Origin: Monodelphis domestica
Taxonomy: Eukaryota; Chordata; Mammalia; Didelphimorphia; Didelphidae
Direction of reading: 5' to 3'
Assembly (NCBI RefSeq): GCF_027887165.1
Contig: NC_077233.1
Location: 183,767,114-183,831,113 of the forward strand
Length of the DNA: 64,000 nt
The notes under the pieces are model-generated. The model was not told where the DNA came from, did not search any database, and worked only from the letters and a program-made list of their open reading frames with translations. Shown piece by piece: positions 43,421 to 54,949 of the stretch. The stretch's first letter is position 1. Every line of letters begins with the position of its first letter. Made by a program: the position numbers and the translations under genes.

Positions 43421-43719
43421 AGGAGAAAAGAAAGAAAGAAACTCTTCATCAGACTAGAGCAATGGTGGAATTAATGGGGAATGATTAAGGCAACTTTTGA
43501 AGGGTAGAGCAGAGAAGAACCTTACTAATATGGCCCCTGATTTCTCAGGAAAGCAATGCCTAGATTTGTAGCGAACCCATTTGGCATAGGTTTGTTTGTT
43601 TCTCCAGGAACAATCCTCAAAACATGAGTTAGAATAGACAGGGCTTATGGTGGAGATTTGGTTGGGATTTGGCATCACGGGATTGGCATTGTGACTGATG
43701 ATTAGAAAAGGAGCTAAAT

Positions 43720-44607
43720 CAGTGATGGGCAACCTTTTGAGCTTGGTGTGTCAAAATTCACCAAAAAATTGAGCATAATTCGGTGGGGGGGGGTCACTTA
43801 AAGAAAAAAGGCATAATTTTGCAATATTTATAGTTTAAATAACAAAATGTATAATTGTGATATATAACTATATTTAACAAACCAAAAAGTAATTATTTAA
43901 CTTCTCTGCTTAGTGACTTCTTTGTTCATCTGTCAGTAGGTTTCTTTTGTTGATCTTGATATTATTTAACTTGTGTGTGGGGGGGATTCTTTAACCTGCC
44001 TATTAGTGACTTTTTTTTGTTGCTGAATTTCATAGTCTAAATCTTCAATTGAAGGTTGGTATCTTGTATACTTTAAGCCCAAGCAAGTGCTACTAACTTC
44101 ATCTGTCAATCTGTTTCTTTTGTTGGTTTTGATATTATTTAACACTGAGAATAAGGTCTCACAAAAGTATGTAGAGGGAAAAATTGTGAGTAAAGCCATT
44201 GCTATATTTTTCATGGGGCTAAAAGTGTCTGGTAATGGGTTCCAGGCATTCCTCCATTTCACATGGGCCACAGCCCCTCCCAGTCTTCCCCAGGCCCAAC
44301 CCCGTCCTGGCCCCACTTCAATGCCTACCCACACACACTCCTTCCTTCCTTGTGCTCCTCCCCACCCCTAGGGGAGCCTCACATGCCCCAGCTACCTGGT
44401 GCACATCATCTACTACCTGCCACTGCCCCTGAGGCCAGCTTGTGGAATAGTCCTTACCCCCTGGGCCAGGCCAGGGCATGTGGCTGCAGGCACACAGCTT
44501 CCTGGGTGGCTCCTGGCCCCAAGGCATGCTGAGCTCCACATGTGGCTGCATCAAAAATGCCTACATGTGTCAGTGCTGACACACATGTCAAAGATTTGCC
44601 ATTATGA
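43720..44607 (-). mobile_element. hAT DNA transposon with transposase remnant
   Basis: Ends CAGTGATGGGCAACCTTTT (left) and AAAGATTTGCCATTATG (right, inverted). Flanks AGCTAAAT/AGCTAAGG give a near 8-base duplication. The minus-strand frame carries the hAT dimerisation region (next entry). The copy is internally deleted and joins the coding end to a GC-rich stretch at about 44245-44560. Confidence 0.75.
43966..44230 (-). pseudogene. hAT transposase C-terminal (dimerisation) remnant
   Basis: The minus-strand frame encodes ALLTIFPSTYFCETLFSVL followed by NNIKTNKRNRLTDEVSSTC and YQPSIEDLDYEI. This is the hAT C-terminal signature (S-T-Y-C-E, then F-S-N-K-RNRL). Catalytic DDE regions are absent. 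It belongs to the transposon, not a host gene. Confidence 0.8.
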
Positions 44608-44639
44608 AGCTAAGGGAACTCCTTAGGGATGGAAGTTTA

Positions 44640-45250
44640 TACAAAAAACAATAAATTCACTGATTATACTTCACTTTATAATCATAAATCAATAATCTAA
44701 CATACTTGTTTTGATATGATACAATAAAACTTTATGATTACTAGAAGCAGACTTCAAAAGGATGTTCTTGTTATAGAAGATAAAGCTCATTGGCTAGAAA
44801 AGAAAAGTTCCTGGGATGGGGATGGAGTTGCATGTGATACCAAGTGAAGTCCCAAATCCATTTTACATGCCTCGGGAAAAGATTTTAGCTTTTTTAGAAG
44901 AAATAAGGTGCATAACTAAGAAACTTCTAATGAAAATCTGTATTAAAGATTAGTAGTTAAAATAAATTGACATTTAGAAAGTGGTGAGCTTGAATAAGTG
45001 CAATAGTCCCTCTGTACCTCAGTTTCCTCAGGTCTCTAAATCTCATATCCTAATTTAGTACCTTGTACAGCTATTAGTAGTAGTAGTGAAATATAACAAC
45101 ACCTGATTTACCTGGTACTATGAAGAGGTGCCACATAAGCAATTTTTTCCAAATAACTAAAGCTTACCTAATCATATTACTATCATATGGGAAAAGCTTA
45201 TAAATTTGGATTTCTTCAAAGTATCTTTACTATGTAGTCAATATTGAATG
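44640..45250. other. Non-genic stretch
   Basis: A weak MIR piece at 44995-45065 (CCTCTGTACCTCAGTTTCCT). Otherwise nothing recognised. Confidence 0.4.
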
Positions 45251-45276
45251 ATCTGTATATAGATTATTTTTAAAAT

Positions 45277-45462
45277 TAATTTTAAGCCTTACCTTCTATC
45301 TTAGTATTAATTCTAAGACAGAAGAGTGACAAGGATTATATAGTTGAAGTTAAGTGACTTGCCCAGGATCATACAGGAAGTATCTGGGGCCAGATTTGAA
45401 CCTAAAGGTCTTTCTGACTTTTGGCCTGGAGCTCTATCTACTGTGCTACCTAGCTGCCCCTG
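45277..45462 (-). repeat. WSINE1-like SINE
   Basis: AAGCCTTACCTTCTATCTTA to TGCTACCTAGCTGCCCC, flanked by TGTATATAGATTAT / TGTATAGATTAT. Confidence 0.88.
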
Positions 45463-45489
45463 TATAGATTATCCATGGAAAACATGTAA

Positions 45490-46440
45490 TCTGATTTCTA
45501 TTTGCTGTAAAATGAGGATAACAATAGCACCTATGTTCTAAGATTATTGTGAAGTTCAAATGAGTGTGAAGATGGGATTGATTCTCCCCTTGCCTATTTT
45601 TTAATTAACCAGCCAAAGCTTGAACACCCCTACTTGGCACTAGGTGGGGGAGTTCACAATACACTTAGAGAGCTCCACCCTTTCAACTCAATCAGTCAGG
45701 AACTTGTGAATCCCTTGATATGAGTTTACACCTTCATAGGATGAAAGGTGGAACCTACAAATACTGCCCCCCTGGGAAGAGCTAAGCAAATTTAAAGACT
45801 AAAATTGGTCCCTGTAAAGTGGAGGAAGGGACAGGAAGTGATGTAAAAAGAAAAGAATAAAAGACAATGAACTTCCTGTCCAAGAGATCTTGGTCCTGAA
45901 TTTTGGGGTTGAAGGAACTTGGACTGGGACTGCAGCTCTTGGACTGCTTCTAGTAAGACTGCTCCTGGATCTTCTCCCTTTGGATCTTCTCCTGGTGAGT
46001 GAAAACCTGACCTTCCTTTCTTGGCTTCTAGAGATATTAGTTCTGGAGAGGAGGCCACATGGGTTGAACCCTTGCTTAATTCAATACCAAGTCCTCTAAC
46101 TGAGGGGTTAACGAGCCCTGCGTGGGTTGAACTGGGGACTAGAACAACATTTAGGGTGATAAGCTAGACTTCTTACTCTACCCTCTCTTTAATTTCTCTA
46201 CTTTCACTCTCTCCATCTTTTTTGTAAATAAAAGCTACTAAAAGTCATTTTGACTTGGGCTATAATATTTTTGAATCAACGACCACAATATTAATTTAGG
46301 ATTATCACATATTTAGTCCAACCTTAAAATTTAATTCCTTACATGAGATATTTGTAAAGTGCTTAGCACAGTGCCTAGAATATTGTAAGTGCTATACAAA
46401 TAATAGCTATTATCATTGTTATTATTTTATCCCTCAGTGC
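45490..46440 (+). repeat. MIR split by a solo LTR
   Basis: GTAAAATGAGGATAACAATA and AAGTTCAAATGAG to the left of the LTR, with ATATTTGTAAAGTGCTTAGC and ACAGTGCCTAGAATATTGTA to the right. Confidence 0.75.
45565..46343 (+). mobile_element. Solo LTR, TGTGAAGA/CTTACA family, sense, inside a MIR
   Basis: 779 bp from TGTGAAGATGGGATTGATTC to TTCCTTACA, with perfect 4-base TSD TGAG (45561-45564 and 46344-46347). An AATAAAAGAC promoter-like box lies near 45857 and GTAAATAAAAGC near the end. The 4-base duplication fits a gammaretrovirus-like (ERV1) integrase. No internal genes. It defines the family boundaries for the other copies. Confidence 0.8.
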
Positions 46441-46880
46441 CCCCACGCAACTCTAATATGATTTGAAACTTATTTACAGATCTTCATTAACAGAGAGTAT
46501 TTCCTTATGGGATAAAATAAGAAAGTTGTTCCAAATGGCTTTTTGGATCTTATGATTCTATGAGTTTCTAATGTCAGAGTTCTCCCCTATTTCCCCCATT
46601 TCCCACCCATCTACTTATAGAGAGTTATTAATTTGTAGAGTTGATCTCCTTGGGAATGGCATGCCCTGATTTCTTAAGGGCAGGCATTACTTCACTTCAT
46701 TTATCAATTAATTTCAAAATCCAAATATAAAAATATTTGTGGGAGAATGATACAAGCATTTTGGAGTGAGATAATGAAATTTAATAAATCACACAACTCA
46801 TTTCTTGCCTCATTCTCCCTCATGCCCATATAATCTGTTGACAAGACTTCTTAATTTTATTGCTTTTGTAACATTATTAG
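46440..46880. other. Non-genic stretch
   Basis: Possible L2-like TTCTTAAGGGCAGGCATTAC at 46670. Otherwise nothing recognised. Confidence 0.35.
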
Positions 46881-46995
46881 TATATGGGCTTCTCTCGACT
46901 CTGACACTATCACTACCTGTAAAATATTATCTGATGCCTGGACCATTGCAGTAGCCTTTTGGTTAGTCTCTTGGCCTCAAGTCTCTCTTCATTCA

Positions 46996-47278
46996 TGAAC
47001 TCTTGCCCAAGTCAGCATAACCGTTCCAGCAGCTAAGCAGACACTCCCTGTATTATGAACCCCTCAGCTAGCTGCAACTGCCAAATCACGACATCCTATT
47101 GTTCAACATTTCATGCTAGCCCCCTATACTATAAAAGGTGTTCCCCTAGCCAAGCCAGCATAGCTCCTCCTTTAGGGGCAGCCCTAGCACCTAGTGGGCT
47201 AATAAATAAATGGTGATCCTTTGCTTACTTGCATTGTCTCCGTGTCTCCATTCTTGGGGGATTTTCTCAAACTCTACA
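46996..47278 (+). repeat. Left LTR of the fossil retrovirus
   Basis: 283 bp with TATAAAAGG near 47130, AATAAATAAATGG as poly(A) signal near 47200 and a TCTACA end. Confidence 0.85.
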
Positions 47279-47280
47279 TT

Positions 47281-47300
47281 TGGTGCGTTGGCCGGGAATC
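47281..47300 (+). promoter_or_regulatory. Primer-binding site, tRNA-Gly type
   Basis: TGGTGCGTTGGCCGGGAATC starts two bases after the LTR and closely matches the complement of the 3' end of tRNA-Gly(GCC), which ends GATTCCCGGCCAATGCACCA. Confidence 0.75.
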
Positions 47301-50300
47301 CTTCATGAGTGGACCACTGGAACATGGACACCAGGTTAGTGTGAGTATGGGCAGTAGCGATGTGTGACTGAACGTGCAAATGGTCTTTTATGGGGGGCTG
47401 CTAACACCAGGTGGCAATTGGACATACCTTACAAGAAAGAGTGAATAATATGGGTGGAAGCCCCTTAATCTTTGCTTGGATTTTAAGGCAAGGGCCCGCT
47501 GAGAAATCCAGGCAGAGATGATAGGGAAAACAGGCTACCTGGAAGCTGTCAGTTCACTGATCAGATCTGCCTCCCTCCTCTGCTGCAGGGAGGAGGAGGG
47601 TTGATTCTGAACAGACCACAGTTAAAGGATTAATTCTAAGGGTTGATGCATACAACTTGGGAGGATTGCTAATGATTTTGATATGGTTCAAATGTAGTTT
47701 CATGTATTGTGGTAACTGTCAGTTAAATGTGAAATGTTAGCCAGATTTTATTGAGTACAACAAAACTCATGGTTACAAGTTTGTTTTGTTAGATCTTGCA
47801 ATGCATAATGGTTTCAGTGAATTTGAGAATTGTCTAAATGTGATTGATAGCCAGCCTGACACAAAGAGGGAATGTTTTATTCTATAAGGACAGAAATTGT
47901 ACTACATACTTTATAGATGTAAAAGTTATCCAGAAAAAGATGTTATGTTGTCGAAAAGAACTTATTCTAGAATTTACACTTGGGATTTTTCAAATCAGAT
48001 GTTATTTTAATGTATCTGCTATCAGAACTAGCAACACGAAATCACATGTTACACAAGGAATTTTTAAAGTGGTTAATCTGTGCATGGGATTTAATAACAC
48101 AAGTACTAAGAATTTGGTATCTTGCAAAAGAGGGAATTTCTAAACGGTGTTGTCTTTGACTAAGGTTATATGAATTGTTTTAAAAAATATATGTGCACAA
48201 TGTATAGGAAGGAATTTGTGATCTAGAGACAAACATGTATTCAAATACAAATTATGTGTGCATTTGTACTATAGAGAGAATTGTTTTCCACCTAAAAAGG
48301 TTAAGAGCATATGATATGCAAACTGTATGTCTTTAACAAGACAAATTTGACCAGCCCTGAAATCAAGTAGGGCTTATCATTGTTCCACACTGATACTTAT
48401 GGACTGAAATAGGGACCTCACAGAGTTGACAACCACTGTGTGATAGAACTTAAAGATGAGTAGGGAGGTAAAAGAGAACAAATAGTTGTTCTACTCTTAT
48501 AATTGGATCCCTGATGTAGGGATAATTTCTAAAATTAATGTGTGTGTTGTGGGAAAATCACATGAGATTCTATAATTTCTCTGGACAGTTACTCTGAAGT
48601 GATTCCTGTATGGCCTTGTCTTAGTCTTTCAGGTGGCCTAGGTCCAAGAAATGATACAGCTCTGATTTATATTACTATGGAGCTACTCAATTCTTTATTT
48701 CAGGTTTTTGTGACTAAAGTGTGATATGTAAATTATTGCCAAAGCACATAAGAATAATTGAGTGATCAGCCTTGTAGGGATATAAAAGGCTTGTTTGAGG
48801 GTATGGAAATGTGTTTCTGGACTGCTGATAAGCAGAATTTCCCTGAGCTATAATGGGTGAGACTTGTCTTTTAAGGAAAAAGAAGGCTTCTGGTGACAAA
48901 GTACACAAAGGACAGAGAATGTCCTAGGATGGTTACAGAGGCATATTCTGGGCTCACCTGGGAATGAACCTTTACTGACCATCTAGGCTGTTAGTCCTTG
49001 AGTGATACAATGATGACATGAGCCAATGATAGCTTTGGCCTGTATGTGAAGCCCTCACTATGTGTCCCTTAGAACATGAGGAAATATTTTCCCTATCGGT
49101 TTTTACCTTTGTGACAAATTCCCATAATCAGCACATAATACAATTTGTAAAATTAAAGTTTCCATTTCCTCAAACAACCTATTAGGTTAATAATTGAAAA
49201 CTCTTAAATTGTTAGGGAACATACTTTGAGAAGCAGATGAAGTTTATTAATACATGGCTTGTATTTGTAGCCTTAATTTACCACAGTTGAAGTTTGGATC
49301 TTGAGCTTGGAAACATAGCTCAAAGCTTTCTCGAATTTCCCCCAGAATTTGGGGTAAAGAAATTCATCTGAAAAAAAAATTGTTACCCAAGTATTTATAG
49401 TTGTTTTTAGCTAATGTGTATTTTGCAAAAGGATATTCTTTAACAGAAACATCACATACCAACACTGCAGACAACTCAGGAATCTGATTTCCTAAAGAGA
49501 TCTATTCCTGTCAGAAGATGATTTCTGAAGATGGAGTCTATTTGCTTCTCTGTTTCTATCTGGTGTTCTAGTTTTTGCCCCAGTCCTGGTTTCTACACTT
49601 CTATCTTACACTCTCCCCCTTGTGACCAGTCTGCCAATTAGGAGAAGCAGTTGCTGGACATCCTTCAGATCTCCAAGCAGGTCCTCATCTACCTAGGACC
49701 CAGGCATTCATGGAGGACACGCCCCTAAAGACCCTGTGTCCACAGCCTTTCCCTCCCTGTTCAAGTTTTGGCTACTTCCCTGTGGGATATGTGGACCTTG
49801 CATTTGTAACCGTGTCACTTCTCTAGTTGCTTCTATGGTAAAAGCACTCATGGGAGTTACCCAGATGCCACTGTAACCTCGGCAACTATTCCAGCCTGAA
49901 GCCCTGGACATTGCCTACAGTCAATATCATTCTCCTAACAATAGGCGGGGATAGCTCTACAACCATTCTAAGCTCTGAAGAAGCTACAGAAGTCTGAGAC
50001 CATCGCCCCCTTTTTCCTAGATATTTGGAGAGGGGGAAGATGACATGGGCATTGTACCCCCAGAAACTTGGGCAGACTATTGACAGGGAAATTCTTCTGC
50101 TCCCTTGTATCCTCGTGACTCCTAGCTTTTAAGGATTCTTTGCTTTTATGCTGATCATCCGGGGCTAGTTCCATGCATTCTTAATTGCCTAGTAACCTAG
50201 TAGCCTTTGTCAAGGATCACATTAATACTGTCCAGCTATAGTCCTTCACCAGCCATATCAAACTCTGACTCCCACTAAATCCCCTTATGAAGATATGGTC

Positions 50301-50381
50301 ACATGAGGAAGATTCCTCTTGTACAGTAGAAGAAGTGGGGAATTAAGGTGGTCAGAACAACCTCCCTCTGGGGGCCAGGAG
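47301..50381 (+). other. Internal region of the fossil retrovirus
   Basis: About 3.1 kb. I recognise no gag, pol or env domain. It may derive from a non-coding or recombined element. Confidence 0.5.
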
Positions 50382-51780
50382 TAAACTCTTGCCCAAGTTA
50401 GCATAACCGTTCCAGCAGCTAAGTAGACACTTCCTGTATTGTGAACCCCTTAGCTTAGCTGCAACTGCCAAATCACGACATCCTATTGTTCAACATTTCA
50501 TGCTAGCCCCTTGTGATATTTAAAATGGTTGATGTCTTAAACTGTAGTGAGTTAAAATGGTGGAAGATATAAATTGTGATAGATATAAGAGAGGGTGAGT
50601 AAATTTGACCGCAGCAAATATGTTTCACTACAGTGTCTTGGTTTTTAAATCAAATATAAGGTGGTCGCCAGGGAAATAGTCCCAATTATTCAAATACCCA
50701 AGTCAACTGGGTTTTATAGAGATTTTTAATTAATAATATAATGAGGAATTAGAGAAAGAGTAGGAAAGGAATAATTATGAAGGGCCTCAAGCCAATATGG
50801 CCTAGACCTGAGTCTTAAGAGAGAGAAAATCAGTCAGTCAGTCTTTTAACACTCACCACAAGGTCTGCCTAAACAAGGATTCTATTGACACCAGGCCAGC
50901 TCCATCTCAGCTGACTTCACCAGAGAGCCTTCCAGCCAGAGACTGTTCTAAAAGGCCTCTCTCCAGAGCCTCCAGAGGGACAGAGTCCCCTTAGAGGAGC
51001 TCCAGGGAGACCTCCTTAGAGATTGTCCTCCAAGAGCTTCCCTTCTCCAGAGACTCTCAAGAGAGATTTGTACCAAGCGGTCCTCATCAGAGATCCTCCA
51101 AAAGGAATTCCTCCAAAAGGATCTCTATATCTCCTCAAGAGATTCTGCCTTTTCTTATATAGGGGTTTTTCTCCCATGTCACTTCCCCAAAGTCCCTACA
51201 TCTACCAATCACTGTAGATGCTTTCCAAACGACTGCCCGTCTAAATTCCTGCTAAGTCGACCAATCTCCTCAGTAAGTCTGAATGAGAGAAAACACAGCT
51301 GAGTCAGCTAATCTCATCAAGAGAAAACTTGCCCGACCCTTTTAGGTACCTAGCATCCCATTGTATCAATTCTAAAAACAGGCCTGGCTCAAAGAACTCC
51401 TTGCTCCATCATAAGCATGGATCCAAGTACTTTCTTTGTTTAGCAAGGAGTTTTCTGCCCTAAAGCATTCTTAAGTACGGGTGGAATAGAGGTCCTCCCA
51501 TTTCTGATCCTGGCGAGTTCTCACATCAAAATGGGGAATGTTTCTCAGTAGGGAATTTGTTCCAATTAAGAATTCCCCGATGGGGAAATTTTTAACATTC
51601 ACAAGTCTGAGAGATTTCAAGGTTTATACCCTATACTATAAAAGGTGTTCTCCTAGCCAAGCCAGCACGGCCCTCCTTTGGGGGCAGCCCTAGAGCCTAG
51701 TGGGCTAGTAAATAGTGATCCTTTGCTTACTTGCATTGTCTCCGCGTCTCCATTCTTGGGGGATTTTCTCAAACCCTACA
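50382..51780 (+). repeat. Right LTR of the fossil retrovirus, split by another LTR
   Basis: 50382-50511 plus 51629-51780 align with the left LTR end to end. The split lies just before CCCTATACTATAAAAGG. Confidence 0.85.
50512..51628 (-). mobile_element. Solo LTR inserted in the right LTR
   Basis: About 1117 bp with 4-base TSD CCCT (50508-50511 and 51629-51632). Antisense by comparison with 7931-9575: GGTGGTCGCCAGGGAAATAG, a GAGGAATTAGAGAAAGAG block, purine/pyrimidine-rich CTCCAGAG repeats at 50930-51130, and CATCTACCAATCACTGTAGA near 51200. The youngest layer of this nest. Fossil. Confidence 0.7.
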
Positions 51781-51944
51781 CCATACTCTACTTGACTGTC
51801 AAATTGATCTTCCTAAAACACAGATCTGACATATTAAATAAATTCCAGTGACTCCCTAGTATCTTGGGGACCATATATAAAATCCCTTATTTGGTATTCA
51901 AAGTCTTTATAAAACGAGCTCCCTCCTACTTATCAGTCTTCTTT

Positions 51945-52465
51945 TTTTTCTATTTTTCCTCGATTATTTGTAAAAACTATTTATAATATTTATTTTTAAA
52001 AAAATTTGAGTCCTAAATTCTCTCTGCTCCATTTCTTGCTCCCTCATTAAGATGGTAAGCAATCTGATATAGGTTTTATATGTGCAATCACATAAAAATT
52101 TTTTTTTCCATGTTAGTCATTTTGTAGAAGAAATCTCAAGAAAAAAATGAAAGTAAAATATGGCATCCTTTGGTTTGTATTCAGACTCCATCAGTCCTTT
52201 CTCTGGAGGCAGATGGCATTTTTCATCATGAGTCCTTTGGGATTGTCTTGGATCATTAAAATAACTAAGACAGTCACAGTTTTTTATTGTACAATATTAC
52301 TGTTACTGTGTACAAAGTTCTCTTGGTTCTATTCACTTCACTTTGTATCAGTTCAGGTAAGTCTTTTGAAATTACCCTGCTTATCATTTCTTATAACTCT
52401 CTAGTATTCCATTAAATCATATGCCACAACTTACTCAGCCATTCCCCAATTGATGGGCATCTCCC
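51945..52465 (-). mobile_element. Old L1 fragment, antisense, inserted in the L2
   Basis: T-rich start, then TGGCATCCTTTGGTTTGTAT, GGTTCTATTCACTTCACTTT, ACTTACTCAGCCATTCCCCA and ATTGATGGGC, after which L2 text resumes. More diverged than the L1 at 8406. Confidence 0.7.
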
Positions 52466-53164
52466 TTCCAGGCTTCTCATACCCTACTCCTTACCACAAG
52501 ACCTTGGCCTCCTTGAATGAGATGCTTTATCTGTGCCCTTTCACAAGCCTGCAATTCTCTCTCTTTCTGCCTTCTGGCTTGTGTGACTTTCTTCACATCT
52601 CACCTAGAACCTCAACTTTTATAAAAAGCCTTTCCCAAATGCCCCTTCCTCTTAGTGCCTTCTCTCTATTGGTTACCTCCAGTTTATCCTGCCCGTTTCT
52701 TATTTGTACAGAGTTGTTTGCATTTTGTATCTCCTACAAGAATACACTCCTTGAGAACAAAGACCACCCCCCCTCTTTCTTAGTGTACTCAACTCTTAGC
52801 CCAGTGTCTGGTGCACGATATGCATTTCACAAATGCTTGCCAATGGACTGGCTGGTGGAACTTGACATATTCCTGGAAAGGGCCATAGAATAAACAACTT
52901 TTTACCTAGTTCTAGTTTGTTAAAAACAAAGGGCTTTAATGTAAAAATTTATTACTTATTCTATATGTTTATATTTGAATTGCCTTTGGTGACAGTTATT
53001 AAATTTATAATAATTTCTTTTAAAATATTATAGTGAATAGTTTCCTTCTTTTCCTTGGCAACACATCTATTCAAAGACTCAAACAAACATCTACCAAATG
53101 ACATTTTTGTTTCATCATGACCTTAGCAGATGTACTTTCTTCTATTCTCAGAGGAAGCCATCAG

Positions 53165-53440
53165 AGTCATAGAACAGGCACCTGGAAGGGATTATCTAAT
53201 CCAACCCCGAGACTTTACAGATGAGGAAATATTTATGTAGCACTTTAAAGTTTGCAAAGCCCTTTGAATCTATTATCTCATCAGGGTCTTACAATATACA
53301 TATTATGGATGAGGTAACTGGTTCAGAGGCATTAAGTGACTTCTTCACATGCAGTTAGCTAGCAAAGGTCATAAGGAAGGATTTTAACTCAGATCTTCCT
53401 GATTTCAAGTTCAGCCTTCTACCTACTACACTAAAAGTGA
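53165..53440 (-). repeat. CORE-SINE (MIR-type), antisense
   Basis: TCTAATCCAACCCCGAGACT, TTACAGATGAGGAAA, TTTAAAGTTTGCAAAGCCCT, ATTAAGTGACTTCTTCACAT and TCTACCTACTACACT. Confidence 0.65.
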
Positions 53441-53692
53441 ACCAGGATCCTCTGACTACAAATTTTGTGCTGTTTCCATTAAAGAACATTGAAGTGGCCT
53501 TCTAGCTAGATTATCTTTTCCTTTGTTGGGGTTAAAGTTAGGGATGTTGTTAAAGAAATTCACATATGGTTGAACTAGATTACCTTTGAGATCTCTCCTA
53601 ATTCTGATGTTGTAACCTCCCTATGTCTGCTCTGAATTTCATCCCTTCCTGCTTTCCCAGAACTTGGAGGCCAGTTTCCACTTTTCTCTCTC

Positions 53693-53888
53693 TTTTTTAA
53701 CCCTTACCTTTCTCTTGGAATTGATACTGAGTATTGGTTCCAAAGTGGAAGAACAGTATGGGATAGGCAATTGGGGTTAAATGACTTGTCCAAGATCACA
53801 CAGCTAGGAAGTATCTCAAGCTAGATTTGAATCAGAGTCTCTCATCTCCAGACCTTGTTCCCTATGCACTAAGCAACCTAGCTGCCCC
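53693..53888 (-). repeat. WSINE1-like SINE
   Basis: TTTAACCCTTACCTTTCTCT to CAACCTAGCTGCCCC. Confidence 0.88.
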
Positions 53889-53938
53889 TACCTCTCACCT
53901 TTTTAGGATCCCATATCTTCCCATTGGCTTCAGCATTC

Positions 53939-54103
53939 CTTTTTTTTTTTTAAGCCCTTACCTTCTGTTTTGGAACTTGGTTCCAAGGCAGAAGAGTGGT
54001 AAGGGCTAGGCAATGGGAGTTAAGTGACTTGCCCAGGGTCACACAGCTGGGAAGCATCTGAGGTCAGATTTGAACCCAGGACCTCCCATATCTAGACCTG
54101 GCA
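53939..54103 (-). repeat. WSINE1-like SINE, head-truncated
   Basis: T-run, AAGCCCTTACCTTCTGTTTT to CATATCTAGACCTGGCA. About 50 bases after the previous copy, same orientation. Confidence 0.88.
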
Positions 54104-54949
54104 ATTTATTTCCTCATATTTTTAGGAAGGAAAACATCTTTTTTTGATGCCTTTTGACTAATGTCTTTTTCTCTACTTTCTTTCATAGCTATACCTCTTA
54201 AACAACTTGTCTCTTTTGATTCCTCCATTTCCTTACCCACTACAATGTCTCTCCTTTACCCTTCTCCTTTCCTGAAACTGTACCTTCAAAAGTCACCAAA
54301 AGCTTCATAACAGTGGAATTTTGTAGATTTAAAAGAAGAATTTAATCATCTTTAATGCTGTTAAGATTTAAGGAATTTTATTTTTTAGATTTCTTGGGTG
54401 AAAGATGATCACATCAAATTTAAAACTTATATAAGTGCTACCCCTTAATAATGCCACACAAATTCAATGTTGACCACCCTCTTTGAAATTCTCTCCTTCA
54501 TTGTATTTCACAATACCCCACTACCCTGGTTCTCCTATTTTTCTTTTCCTCCTTTCCATTTTTTTGTTCCTTGGCCTATAGGTATCTTCCAAAGTGTAGA
54601 TCTCAGCACTTTTCTTTTCTCACTCCATATTTCCTCCGTAATTTTTCACTTTGAAAGGTTTTGGCTTTCATTTCTCCCAAGCAGAGAACTCTAACCCCAA
54701 TAAGTCATCCAAGAACTAATCCTATGTCTCAAAATTCCTATCAGAAATCTCACCACCACCTAAGACTCTATACTCTAAAATTAAATTCATCTCCTTACAA
54801 ATTCACCACCCATTTTAACTTGTTGGTCATTATTAGTACCACTGTTTCCTCAGGAATTCAAGTTTAAAATCCTGGAGTGATTGGAGAAAATGATTCCTTC
54901 TCCTTTATCCCTTTTACCATCGGTTGTCTTGATTTTCTTTCTTTCTCTT

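Larger units (their letters stand above)
46996..51780 (+). mobile_element. Endogenous retrovirus fossil with two LTRs, inside an L2
   Basis: Left LTR 46996-47278 and right LTR 50382-51780 (the latter contains another LTR at 50512-51628). They share AACTCTTGCCCAAGT, CCCTATACTATAAAAGGTGT (TATA box), CTTTGCTTACTTGCATTGTC and a CTACA end. A primer-binding site follows the left LTR. The internal part (about 3.1 kb) shows no readable gag, pol or env and is short. Broken fossil, gammaretrovirus-like. The LTRs are still easy to align, suggesting moderate age. Confidence 0.8.
46885..52865 (+). repeat. L2 LINE 3' part broken into three pieces by later insertions
   Basis: Piece 1 is 46885-46995 (GATGCCTGGACCATTGCAGT, AGTCTCTTGGCCTCAAGTCT). 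Piece 2 is 51781-51945 (CAAATTGATCTTCCTAAAAC, ATTCCAGTGACTCCCTAGTA, CAAAGTCTTTATAAAACGAG). Piece 3 is 52466-52865 (TTCACATCTCACCTAGAACC, GAATACACTCCTTGAGAAC, AGCCCAGTGTCTGGTGCA). The order and orientation are those of one L2, with the provirus-like fossil and an L1 in the gaps. Confidence 0.75.

Noticed and set aside
44235-44626. Several GC-rich overlapping frames
   Set aside because: They fall inside the hAT transposon at 43720-44607 and lack protein family features.
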